Assembly: GCA_964581605.1 (NCBI GenBank)
Contig: CAZOPF010000006.1
Location: 29,623-93,622, forward strand
Length of the DNA: 64,000 nucleotides
Origin: CAADGU01 sp964581605
GTDB taxonomy: Bacteria; Chloroflexota; Anaerolineae; Promineifilales; Promineifilaceae
Direction: 5' to 3'
The notes beneath the pieces are model-generated. The model was given only the letters and a program-made list of their open reading frames with translations. It was not told the DNA's origin and did no database searches. The stretch's first letter is position 1. Every line of letters begins with the position of its first letter. Positions 40,551 through 48,484 of the stretch are shown piece after piece. The position numbers were made by a program, and so were the translations under genes.

Positions 40551-42235
40551 CATGTATAGGGGCGCGGCAGTGGGGAAAGAAATGGTTTAGCAAGGCAAAG
40601 CTATTCCCCACTGCCTCACCGCTCCTGATCATCCTTGCCACCCTCATCATCAGTTGCCGCCAACCCCCGGCCGTCACCCAAAGCCAACAACCCATCCCGG
40701 TGCAACTGACGGCCGATGGCCAGACCTTTAACCTGACGACTGACGCCGCTACCGTGCGCGAACTGCTGGCAGAGGCGGGTCTTGAATTGGGGGAGCTGGA
40801 TGAGGTGGAGCCGCCCTTGTTCACGCCATTAACAGAGGGCACGGCCGTTACCGTTGTCCGCGTCACCGAAGAAATCCAGGTCATCACCGAAAACATCCCC
40901 TACGAACGCACCTATGTGCGCACCGACACCATGACGGCCGACGACGCCCCTCAAATTGTGCAGCCCGGCAGCCCCGGCCAACGCGAAGTCACCATTCGGC
41001 TGCTTTTCCGCGACGGGTTAGAATCCTCTCGCATCCGCACCAACGAAACAATCTTGCAAGAACCACAAGACGAAGTGGTGCTGATTGGTATTGGTGCCAA
41101 TCGCGGTATTGCTTACTTTCCCGGCTTATTGGCCTACATCAGCGGCGGTGTGCCGGTGCTCATGCGGGGCAGCACGGCCGTACCGGAACAATTGGCACTG
41201 GATGGACAACTGGACGGCCGTGTATTTGCCCTCTCCCCAGACACTAATCACCTGCTCTACACCCAGGTCAACACCATTACCAGCAGTTTTAACAACCAGC
41301 TCATGCTGATCGGTGTGGAACCGGGGGCCGTCCCGGTGGATGTGGGCGTAGAAAACGTGTTGTGGGCAGGTTGGAATCCCGTCGTGACCAATACGCTGCA
41401 AATCGCCTACACAACGGCCGTTGCCAGCGCCCAACCCCCCGGTTGGGAAGCCAACAACGACCTCTGGTTGCTGACTATACCGCTGACCGATACCACTGCA
41501 TTCACCACCACCCAAATAATTGATGCCTATCCCGCGCTCAACGGCTGGTGGGGCGGCAACTATGCCTGGTCGCCCAACGGCCGTACCCTGGCCTACAGCT
41601 TTGCTAACGAAGTGGGGCTGATTGACACCCGCTCCCCTGCCCCCAATGACGACCGGCTGGTTTTACAACAGTTCACCCCCTACAACACCAGCGCGGATTG
41701 GGTATGGGTGCCCTCGCTCACCTGGTCGCCAGACGGCCGTTTCCTGGCCTTCACACAACACAACAGCGCAGACGAGCAGGCAATGCAGTTTGATAGCCAG
41801 GTGGTCGGCATCAGCGTTCCGGTTACTGCCCAATTTGTAGAACAGGCCGGCATGTGGGGGCATTTGCACTGGTCACCAAACAACGAACACATTGCTTATT
41901 TACGTACCACCGATCCATTGGACAGCCTGCGCAGCAATTACACGCTCTGGTTGATGGATGTAGATGGCAGCAACGGCCGTCAACTCTACCCTCCCCCTGG
42001 CGAAAACAGCCGCTTCTCCCGTGACCAATCCTTCATGGCCTGGGCGCCAGATGGTCAGAACATCGCCTTCATTTTTGAGGACGACTTATTCGTTCTCAAT
42101 CTGACCGACGGCACTATCATCCGCGTCACCCAGGATGACACCTTCGACAGCCACCCCACCTGGGCACCCTACGGCACAGTGGCCCCCCCAGAATCACTCA
42201 ATCTTTCTCCGCCCCGGCGCGGGAATGACGGATAA
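40547..42235 (+). CDS. Lipoprotein with DUF348, G5-like and beta-propeller domains
   Basis: About 562 residues from ATG 40547. A long basic start, then a hydrophobic segment ending LATLIISC, a lipobox with the lipidated cysteine. Next are a DUF348 ubiquitin-like stretch (VQLTADGQTFNLTTDAATVRELLAEAGLELGELDEV) and a G5-type piece (EEIQVITENIPYERTYVRTDTMTADDAPQIVQPGSPGQREV). The rest is a TolB/PD40 propeller with repeated WSPDGRFLAF, WSPNNEHIAYL, WAPDGQNIAFI. G5/DUF348 domains are seen in cell-wall or peptidoglycan-binding proteins. Probably anchors to the envelope and reads or scaffolds an outside ligand. Confidence 0.78.
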   Translation: MTCIGARQWGKKWFSKAKLFPTASPLLIILATLIISCRQPPAVTQSQQPIPVQLTADGQTFNLTTDAATVRELLAEAGLELGELDEVEPPLFTPLTEGTAVTVVRVTEEIQVITENIPYERTYVRTDTMTADDAPQIVQPGSPGQREVTIRLLFRDGLESSRIRTNETILQEPQDEVVLIGIGANRGIAYFPGLLAYISGGVPVLMRGSTAVPEQLALDGQLDGRVFALSPDTNHLLYTQVNTITSSFNNQLMLIGVEPGAVPVDVGVENVLWAGWNPVVTNTLQIAYTTAVASAQPPGWEANNDLWLLTIPLTDTTAFTTTQIIDAYPALNGWWGGNYAWSPNGRTLAYSFANEVGLIDTRSPAPNDDRLVLQQFTPYNTSADWVWVPSLTWSPDGRFLAFTQHNSADEQAMQFDSQVVGISVPVTAQFVEQAGMWGHLHWSPNNEHIAYLRTTDPLDSLRSNYTLWLMDVDGSNGRQLYPPPGENSRFSRDQSFMAWAPDGQNIAFIFEDDLFVLNLTDGTIIRVTQDDTFDSHPTWAPYGTVAPPESLNLSPPRRGNDG

Positions 42236-42498
42236 GTTTACCTTGAATTTATTTACGAAGGGGCACATTACAGGCGGCAGCCCACCACGATAAATGCTAA
42301 TAGTGGCTGGTGGCCTGTGTCAACCATTCACCACCAGTACCTGACCAACATAAGTTTGCGGAGTGAGCATCCTCAGATGCGAACTGGAGGCATTTGCGGA
42401 TGCCTCACTCCGCACCCCACCAATTTAGCTTGTTGAGATACTGGCCACCAACCATTATTGATGAAGGAGGTTTGCAGCCACTATGTCCACAAAACAGA
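42236..42498. other. Intergenic region with large hairpin and short repeats
   Basis: Lies between convergent genes. It holds the GTGGCTGGTGGCCTG type of short repeat near 42303 and an inverted repeat at 42357-42414. No open frame of note. Confidence 0.5.
42357..42414. repeat. 58-bp inverted repeat, terminator-like
   Basis: TGCGGAGTGAGCATCC pairs with GGATGCCTCACTCCGCA with a single bulge, and inner arms AGATGC/GCATTT extend the stem. There is no T-run on either side. Could be a bidirectional terminator of another type or a REP-like element. Confidence 0.6.
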
Positions 42499-43623
42499 TC
42501 AAGCAGTGGCTACGGCCGTAACCTTGCCATTAACCGGCGTCGTCTCATCACCGGCAATATACTCCTCCACCATGCGGCGGGCCACATCATCGGTGAACTG
42601 CTGCGGCGGCGACTTCATAAAGTAAGACGAGGGGGCGATCATGGGGCCGCTCAAGCCGCGATCCAGCGCCAGTTTGGCACAGCGCACCGCATCAATAATC
42701 ACCCCGGCCGAATTAGGGGAATCCCACACTTCTAGCTTCAGCTCCATTTGCAGCGGCACATCACCAAAGGCACGCCCCTCCATGCGGATGTGGCACCATT
42801 TCCGGTCGGTGAGCCAGGGCACATAGTCGCTGGGGCCAACATGCACATTTTCCGCACCCAGGTCATAGGGCAGCTGGCTGGTGACGGCGTTGGTCTTGGA
42901 GATTTTCTTCGATTCCAGCCGTTCCCGCTCCAGCATATTGTAAAAGTCCATATTGCCGCCAAAGTTCAACTGGTAGGTGCGATCCAGATGTACACCGCGA
43001 TCTTTGAACAGATTGGTCAGCACCCGGTGGGTAATGGTGGCCCCCACCTGGCTTTTCACGTCGTCGCCGATGATGGGCAGCCCGGCTTCGATGAACCGCT
43101 TGCTCCAATAGGGTGAACTGGCGATGAAAACGGGGATGCCATTGACAAAGGCGCAGCCGGCTTCAATGGCCTGCTCCACATACCATTTGGTCGCCATTTC
43201 CGAACCGACGGGCATGAAGTTGACCACCACATCGGTTTGGGTTTGTTTGAGGATACCGATGATGTCATCCGTGGGGCCAGGGGCTTTTTCGACGACGGTG
43301 CTGACATATTTGCCCAGGCCGTCGTGGGTCATACCCCGATGAACTTTGACGCCCATGTGGGGCACTTCGGTGAATTTGATGGTGTTGTTGGGGTGCGCCC
43401 ACATCGCTTCGCTGAGGTCTTTGCCCACCTTGCCTTTGACCACATCAAAGGCAGCCACAATTTCGATGTCCCGCACATGATAACCGCCGACGGTGGCGTG
43501 CATGAGGCCGGGGATTTCGGCGTCATCGGCCGCGTCTCGATAGTAGTGAATACCTTGTATCAGTGAGTTGGCACAGTTGCCAATGCCAATGATGGCAACC
43601 CGTACCTTATTTCCTTTTGCCAT
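42499..43623 (-). CDS. ino1: Inositol-3-phosphate synthase
   Basis: 374 residues, the short actinobacterial-type Ino1. NAD loop VAIIGIGNCANSLIQGIHYYRDA, then IPGLMHATVGGYHVRDIEIVAAFDV, VVNFMPVGSE, IIGDDVKSQVGATITHR (with the catalytic lysine region) and LNFGGNMDFYNML. It converts glucose-6-phosphate to inositol-3-phosphate for phosphoinositide lipids or solutes. A clean AAGGAG precedes the ATG. Convergent with the lipoprotein gene. The stretch 43624-43727 upstream has no gene. Confidence 0.93.
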   Translation of the reverse strand: MAKGNKVRVAIIGIGNCANSLIQGIHYYRDAADDAEIPGLMHATVGGYHVRDIEIVAAFDVVKGKVGKDLSEAMWAHPNNTIKFTEVPHMGVKVHRGMTHDGLGKYVSTVVEKAPGPTDDIIGILKQTQTDVVVNFMPVGSEMATKWYVEQAIEAGCAFVNGIPVFIASSPYWSKRFIEAGLPIIGDDVKSQVGATITHRVLTNLFKDRGVHLDRTYQLNFGGNMDFYNMLERERLESKKISKTNAVTSQLPYDLGAENVHVGPSDYVPWLTDRKWCHIRMEGRAFGDVPLQMELKLEVWDSPNSAGVIIDAVRCAKLALDRGLSGPMIAPSSYFMKSPPQQFTDDVARRMVEEYIAGDETTPVNGKVTAVATA

Positions 43624-43727
43624 TATATTTTCTCCTTAACGTGATGTAATGACTGGCTATGAGTAGCCTGTGTGCAATCACAGATTTTACCATGCCTATG
43701 AGGATTAACACAGGGTGTGCATGATGG

Positions 43728-46700
43728 CTACGCGGCCACGGCCGTTTGCCTCCGTTTGTGGCTGATTGTTAAGCCCAGGATGAGAACGGCCCAGAGTGCC
43801 AGGGCCAACAGAGAGAGGACACGGCCGTACTCCACCCCGGCTGATCTATACTCAAACCGTACCTCATGCTGGCCTGGCGACACAAAAACACCCTGAAAAT
43901 AACCATCCGTCCGATGCAGTTCTGCCGGTTGACCATCTACCCAGACCTGCCAGCCGGGATAATACGCTTCCGTCAGTACCAACAGGCTGTCCGTTTCACT
44001 TTCTGTCTCCACCACAACCCGCCCCGGCTCATAATGGCTAATGTTCGTCGCAGGCGATTTATCGCCTGCGGCGGGCGATGAATCGCCTGCGACAAACGGG
44101 GAGGAGCCAACGAGTACGGCCGTGACTCGTGGATCAAACCCCTCCTCCCTCATTGCCGCCACGCTGAATGGTACATCCGGCTGCCACTGCCAATGGTTCA
44201 CCAGGAAAGCGCGGGATAGCACATCCAGATTCTCATAAATTTTCACATCCCCCGAATGAATAAGGCGGTAATTGCCCAATGTGAGCGGCATAAACGTGCC
44301 ATCTTCCTGATTGACGAGCGTGGCTGCCAGGATACGCCAATCGCCATTGGCGGCGCGTAGGGTGATGGACTCCGGCATCATCACGCGGTAGTTGCGCGGC
44401 CGATCATACAGCGGCGGCCAGCCCACCCAGACCATGCCATTTTCCACCGGGAACGGCTCCAGTGACCATTGTTCACCATCGGCCGTTTGCATTTCCACCA
44501 GACCTGGTTCCCCTTCCACCAACATGACCAGCGCGGAGGTGGGGAAGTCGGGCACATGGGCAATGGTAAACGACTTGCCAGCGGCCAGTTCCAGCGTGTG
44601 CTGCATGTCAAAAAAGACGGGCTGCTCCATAAAGCCAGCCTGCCGCCAGACATCGCCAGTTTTATCGGTGATCAGGTAGCGGGCATTGAACAGGTCGAGC
44701 CATTTGGCAGCAGGCACGGCCGTGAGATATTCGCGCAAACGGCCGTCAACCGTTTCTACCCCCTCTGGCAAAATCAAACGCATCAACTGGCTGTACGATT
44801 CCAGCGGCAAAATTCCCCCATCAAACCCATCCACCGCCGCCAATCCAAACACCATCGGCAAATTGGGGCCAATCACTTCTTTGTGTTTAATGGCTACCGT
44901 GTAATCATACCGCGCCGCTTCCGGCAACTGATCGGCATAAATCGTATCAATTTCCGCCTGATCCCCCACGTCAAAAAAAATGCTGGACAAACTCAAGAAT
45001 CTATCAGGCGCGCACTTGCCACCTGCCACTTGCCACTTGCAACCCGCCGCTTGCAGGCGGGTAATAGGCGGCCGCAGGTCAAAGTACGCTTCGGGAGTAG
45101 TCAGGTTGTTGTAGGGGTGGGTGCGCGTGGACAGGAAGAGGCTGGCGAGCATGAGGGGCAACAGCCAGAATGGGGAGCGCGGACGGGAACGTTTGATGGT
45201 GAGTTTGTAACGGCCGTGCCGCTCCACCCCCATCCGCTCCCCCATCAATATCCAATTTGCCAGCAGCAGTTCCACCAGCCAGAGCAGCAACGTGAGCGGT
45301 CTGGCGGCTTCATACGGCGCTTCGGCCCCGGTGGGAATGAAAAAGACCAGGAAACCAGCGACCACATTCCAGGCCATCAGGCCGAGGATAAAATAAACGG
45401 CTACGCGAGTGGGCCGTTCCAGATGCGCCAGTTGTTCTCTGGCCTGCTCCGGCAGTTCGGGCCAGGGGTGGGTGCGCTGCCAGTAACGGTACAGCGCCGC
45501 CTGGAAACCCACCCCAGCCAGCAGCGCCATGCCCAAGGTGTACACCGCCAGCCAGCGCGCCGGGACGCGAAACAAGTTAAAGCCGGGCAGCCGCGCCAGC
45601 AGCCAGTTACCGGGATTAAAAACGCCCACTGCCAGCAATAACCCGACCGTTACCAGCGCCAGCGCCGGAAATACACCCGGCCGGCGCCGCCATTGCCAGG
45701 CACCGATGAAGGCCAGGATAACGGCCGTCAGCGGCAACATGGCCATGTATTCGCTAAACAAGGATTGCCCATAGGCAGGCAGCAGAGCGCGGGTGAGCAG
45801 CAACGGGTGGAGCGAGAAGCTCAACACCTCATTCGGTGGCAATCCGCCCTGGCGGCTGGAGTGTTGGGCTAATTCGAGTGTGGGCAGGAGCTGTACGGCC
45901 GTGAGCAGCAGTGCCAGCAACCCACCCATCAGAAGGGCAATAGGCACACTGAATTTAATTCGCTGCCAGTGAAACGTGAAACGTAAAGCGTATTCCGTAT
46001 TCCGTAGCAGAAAATGGCCGGTAAATTCGGCGGCGAACCAGAGGAGGATGGTGAGGCCGCTGATGAAGACGGTTTGCGTGTGCCCGGCCAATAGCTGCAT
46101 GGCAAAGAGGAAGGCGAAGGCGACGGTTGCCCAACCTATCGTTTGCCATTTTGGGCGCGGGCGGCGGCCGCACCAGCCAATCACCACCAGGTACCAGGGC
46201 AGCCAGGCCAGCCCTTGTAGCTGGTTGATATGCTCCACTTGCGCGGTGAGGTAGCCACCGAGAGCAAATAGCACGGCCGTGACCCACGCCGCCCAATTCT
46301 CTAAATTCAATAACCAGCGCCCCGCCAGGTATGCCCCCACCCCGGCAATTGCCAGATGCAGCAAGATCGAGGCGCTGACGGCATAGGGCGTTTCCAGCAG
46401 CCACCAGACGGGCCAGTTGAGCGGGTAGAAAAAACCGACCTGGCTGTTAGCCACAAAAGGAGACCCCATGAGAAGGGATGAGTTCCAGAGGGGGATACGG
46501 CCGTCGCGTAATGCCTCCGCCGCTGCCTGCCAGTAGGGATAGAAGTAGAGAAACATATCTCCCCGTGCCAGGATGAGGTTGCTGAAGGCCATTTTGTGGA
46601 AGAAAGCGAGAAGCAAGAGAAGGAAGAGGGTGAGCGGTAAGCGGTGAGCGGTAAGCAGGGAGCGGTAAGCAGGGAGGCGTGAACGAACGGCCGTCATCGT

Positions 46701-46739
46701 TCGGTTGCTGCCATCGCCGTCACCTTGCCACCTTGTCAC
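43728..46739 (-). CDS. YfhO-family giant membrane protein with internal repeat insertions
   Basis: 1003 residues. N-terminal spans and FSNLILARGDMFLYFYPYWQAAAEALRDGRIPLWNSSLLMGSPFVANSQVGFFYP are typical of YfhO/GT-C proteins. The C-terminal LTEAYYPGWQVWVDGQPAELHRTDGYFQGVFVSPGQHEVRFEYRS is the hallmark YfhO domain. Likely a glycosyltransferase-like or glycan-associated membrane protein. The first codons (GTG 46739 or ATG 46697) lie in repeats. Four repeat stretches sit within the frame: LPAYRSLLTAHRLPLT (start), LLRNTEYALRFTFHWQ, AAGCKWQVAGGKC and FVAGDSSPAAGDKSPATN. The GTG start overlaps the GT39 stop. Confidence 0.8.
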   Translation of the reverse strand: MTRWQGDGDGSNRTMTAVRSRLPAYRSLLTAHRLPLTLFLLLLLAFFHKMAFSNLILARGDMFLYFYPYWQAAAEALRDGRIPLWNSSLLMGSPFVANSQVGFFYPLNWPVWWLLETPYAVSASILLHLAIAGVGAYLAGRWLLNLENWAAWVTAVLFALGGYLTAQVEHINQLQGLAWLPWYLVVIGWCGRRPRPKWQTIGWATVAFAFLFAMQLLAGHTQTVFISGLTILLWFAAEFTGHFLLRNTEYALRFTFHWQRIKFSVPIALLMGGLLALLLTAVQLLPTLELAQHSSRQGGLPPNEVLSFSLHPLLLTRALLPAYGQSLFSEYMAMLPLTAVILAFIGAWQWRRRPGVFPALALVTVGLLLAVGVFNPGNWLLARLPGFNLFRVPARWLAVYTLGMALLAGVGFQAALYRYWQRTHPWPELPEQAREQLAHLERPTRVAVYFILGLMAWNVVAGFLVFFIPTGAEAPYEAARPLTLLLWLVELLLANWILMGERMGVERHGRYKLTIKRSRPRSPFWLLPLMLASLFLSTRTHPYNNLTTPEAYFDLRPPITRLQAAGCKWQVAGGKCAPDRFLSLSSIFFDVGDQAEIDTIYADQLPEAARYDYTVAIKHKEVIGPNLPMVFGLAAVDGFDGGILPLESYSQLMRLILPEGVETVDGRLREYLTAVPAAKWLDLFNARYLITDKTGDVWRQAGFMEQPVFFDMQHTLELAAGKSFTIAHVPDFPTSALVMLVEGEPGLVEMQTADGEQWSLEPFPVENGMVWVGWPPLYDRPRNYRVMMPESITLRAANGDWRILAATLVNQEDGTFMPLTLGNYRLIHSGDVKIYENLDVLSRAFLVNHWQWQPDVPFSVAAMREEGFDPRVTAVLVGSSPFVAGDSSPAAGDKSPATNISHYEPGRVVVETESETDSLLVLTEAYYPGWQVWVDGQPAELHRTDGYFQGVFVSPGQHEVRFEYRSAGVEYGRVLSLLALALWAVLILGLTISHKRRQTAVAA
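44047..44093. repeat. 47-bp palindromic element, copy 1 (inside YfhO gene)
   Basis: Arms of 20 bp, GTCGCAGGCGATTTATCGCC and GGCGATGAATCGCCTGCGAC, one mismatch, around a 7-bp spacer. In frame it codes VAGDSSPAAGDKSPA. Further copies at 48419-48465 and 53386-53432 have the same arm and spacer lengths. Confidence 0.82.
45016..45057. repeat. Heptamer array TTGCCAC inside the YfhO gene
   Basis: Six units: TTGCCAC, CTGCCAC, TTGCCAC, TTGCAAC, CCGCCGC, TTGCAGG. In frame on the minus strand it codes AAGCKWQVAGGKC. Confidence 0.7.
45969..46006. repeat. Heptamer array GTGAAAC/GTATTCC inside the YfhO gene
   Basis: GTGAAAC twice, GTAAAGC, GTATTCC twice, then GTA. In frame it codes LLRNTEYALRFTFHW. The TACGGAA unit recurs in the GT39 gene at 47801-47820. 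Confidence 0.7.
46630..46685. repeat. Heptamer array GTGAGCG/GTAAGCG at the YfhO 5' end
   Basis: Eight units in register: GTGAGCG, GTAAGCG, GTGAGCG, GTAAGCA, GGGAGCG, GTAAGCA, GGGAGGC, GTGAACG. Read on the minus strand it has no stop in any frame and codes RSRLPAYRSLLTAHRLPLT. Confidence 0.75.
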
Positions 46740-48346
46740 CTTGTCACCTCGTCAGGCAGAATTTGATAGAGGGCGATGTTACCCGCCACCGCGACGGGCT
46801 GCAATTGGAAACCGGCGGTATGAATGGTGCGGATGATGGGTTGGCTGATTTTCCCCGTCGGCAAAGCTACATAGCGGTTGTGCCCATCACGGCCAAAAAC
46901 GGCCAGGTCTTCGGCCAGCGCCGCGCTGTGCGGAAACCAACTGACATACACTTTGCGGTAAAAGAGGTGGTAGCCCCATTGCCAGCTGTACCAGTGGTCA
47001 TACAGGACTGTGCCATATGGTTCATCGGCCAATACGGCCGCAATTTCGGCCGCGCCCTGGTCAGCATTGATTTGCCCGCCAACGGGGTAACGGCCGTAAC
47101 GCGCCGCCCATGCTGGAAAAATTAACATGAGGAATAAGAGAAGGAAGAGAATGGGACGCGGATGAACGCGGATGAACGTGGATTTTAGGGATTGTTTATC
47201 GCTCAGGAAATCAGCGAAAATCTTCAAAATCAGCGAAAATCCACGTCCTATTAAAAACGCCACAATGGGCAAGAGTGGCAGCAGGTAACGGTCCCAAACG
47301 GGCACGGCCGTAAGCCAATGCAATACCATATACCCCAAAACAAACAAGACGAGCAGCAGGTCTACCCGGCTGGCGGCATCGTCCACCCGGAAGGCACGCC
47401 AGGCCAACCCAACCAGCAACACCAACAACCCGAACAGGAGAAGGGGGGGCACGGCCGTACTCCATAACCGCCCCCAGGCTAATAATCGCGGCCACAATTC
47501 CCACGACCAGGCCAATCGCACCCCGCCATAATTGCCAATCTGCGCTGACCAGAGCGACCAGGAACCAGTGCGGGCCACATCCCAGAGGAAGACGGCCGTC
47601 AACACAGGCAATACACCCATGAGCCAGCGTTGCCATTGGGCACGGCCGTAGCTCATCAGCCAACCCAATCCCATCACCAGCGGCAGAAAGAGGACGGCCT
47701 GGTATTTGGTGGCGACGGCCAGGCCGAAGAGGAGGCCGGAAGTGAGCGGTGAGCAGTGAGCAGTGAGCGGTGAGCGGTGAGCGGTGAGCGGTGGGCGGTT
47801 TACGGAATACGGAATACGGATGGCGGATAACGAGGTGATCAGCCAGAAGGTCAACAGCGGGTCAGTGAAGGCGGTGGCGCTGAACTGGATGGCTAAGGGG
47901 GAGCAGGCGACAATGAGAGCCGGTATGAGGAGATTGATCCGCGCAGAACGCCAAGGGCTTCGTGAAAGACACAAAGAAGCGCGAAGGGTTTGATGGCGTC
48001 CATCCTCTGCGTCTCTGCGCCTTTGCGTTAAATAAAGATGGCGATAGAGCACGGCCGTAAGCGGCACCAGCCAGACCGAGACCATAAAGTTGGGCAGCCG
48101 TGCCGCCCATTCAACGGGGCCAGATGGTAGATAAAAGAGCGCCTGGATATAAAACAGGAGAGGGGGCTTGTCTACCGGCTGGGCCAGCAGCAGAGGGTCT
48201 TTCCAGGAGGCGATATGCCGCGCCCAACTGGCAAAAAGGGCTTCATCGGCATGAAAGGAGTTGGCAAACAACCCCCGCGCCCGCAGCCAAAACGCCAGTA
48301 GCGAAATACCCATCAGCCCGGCCCAGTACCACCTTTTCTCACGCAT
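46736..48346 (-). CDS. GT39/ArnT-like glycosyltransferase with three repeat insertions
   Basis: 536 residues with about 11 spans. SFHADEALFASWARHIASWKDPLL near 31 is the first-loop acidic motif of PMT/ArnT enzymes (GT39/GT83), which use polyprenyl-phosphate sugars at the outer membrane face. Three stretches look alien: LTQRRRDAEDGRHQTLRASLCLSRSPWRSAR (about 106-136), SVNRPPLTAHRSPLTAHCSPLTSG (about 182-205) and LSDKQSLKSTFIRVHPRPIL (about 385-404). Each is coded by short direct or inverted repeats. All are in frame and all fall in predicted loops. The last residues (VTR) and stop come from an AAGGTGAC octamer repeat that also supplies the next start. Confidence 0.8.
   Translation of the reverse strand: MREKRWYWAGLMGISLLAFWLRARGLFANSFHADEALFASWARHIASWKDPLLLAQPVDKPPLLFYIQALFYLPSGPVEWAARLPNFMVSVWLVPLTAVLYRHLYLTQRRRDAEDGRHQTLRASLCLSRSPWRSARINLLIPALIVACSPLAIQFSATAFTDPLLTFWLITSLSAIRIPYSVNRPPLTAHRSPLTAHCSPLTSGLLFGLAVATKYQAVLFLPLVMGLGWLMSYGRAQWQRWLMGVLPVLTAVFLWDVARTGSWSLWSAQIGNYGGVRLAWSWELWPRLLAWGRLWSTAVPPLLLFGLLVLLVGLAWRAFRVDDAASRVDLLLVLFVLGYMVLHWLTAVPVWDRYLLPLLPIVAFLIGRGFSLILKIFADFLSDKQSLKSTFIRVHPRPILFLLLFLMLIFPAWAARYGRYPVGGQINADQGAAEIAAVLADEPYGTVLYDHWYSWQWGYHLFYRKVYVSWFPHSAALAEDLAVFGRDGHNRYVALPTGKISQPIIRTIHTAGFQLQPVAVAGNIALYQILPDEVTR
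47154..47246. repeat. Nonamer/15-mer repeat cluster inside the GT39 gene
   Basis: CGCGGATGAA repeats in tandem near 47156-47174, and AAATCAGCGAAAATC occurs twice near 47207-47240. ACGTGGATTTT (47175-47185) and AAAATCCACGT (47235-47245) form inverted ends. Confidence 0.72.
47742..47820. repeat. GTGAGCR heptamer array inside the GT39 gene
   Basis: Eight consecutive heptamers (47742-47797) of the GTGAGCG/GTGAGCA type, then TACGGAA units to 47820. On the minus strand it is read as GCTCACC and stays open, coding the circular peptide RSPLTAH. Confidence 0.88.
47941..48029. repeat. GCGTTTGC-type repeat insertion inside the GT39 gene
   Basis: Contains GTCTCTGCGCCTTTGCGTTAA and CTTCGTGAAAGACACAAAG, a style of repeat translated as LTQRRRDAE or similar in many bacterial proteins. 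A related CTTCGCGCCTTTGCGTT stretch is at 24084-24100. Confidence 0.68.
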
Positions 48347-48418
48347 CGCGCCGATTTATAACACAGGCCCTATTTTCTGCCCTGCCGCCAGCCCACGCTT
48401 CCGCTATAATCCCCGTTC

Positions 48419-48465
48419 GTAGTGGGCGATTTATCGCCCATTGCTGGCGATAAATCGCCTACTAC
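48419..48465. repeat. 47-bp palindromic element, copy 2
   Basis: GTAGTGGGCGATTTATCGCC (48419-48438), spacer CATTGCT, GGCGATAAATCGCCTACTAC (48446-48465), followed by AAAC. One mismatch between arms. It sits just upstream of the ribosome site of the GNAT-Dabb gene. Confidence 0.85.
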
Positions 48466-48484
48466 AAACCTGAGGAGAAAAAGC

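Noticed and set aside
2566..47820. Tandem arrays as CRISPR
   Set aside because: Units are 7 or 8 bp without spacers of constant length, and no cas gene is present.
48422..48484. N-terminal extension MGDLSPIAGDKSPTTN of the GNAT-Dabb protein
   Set aside because: It translates the 47-bp palindromic element; the ATG at 48485 has a good ribosome site and begins the conserved domain.
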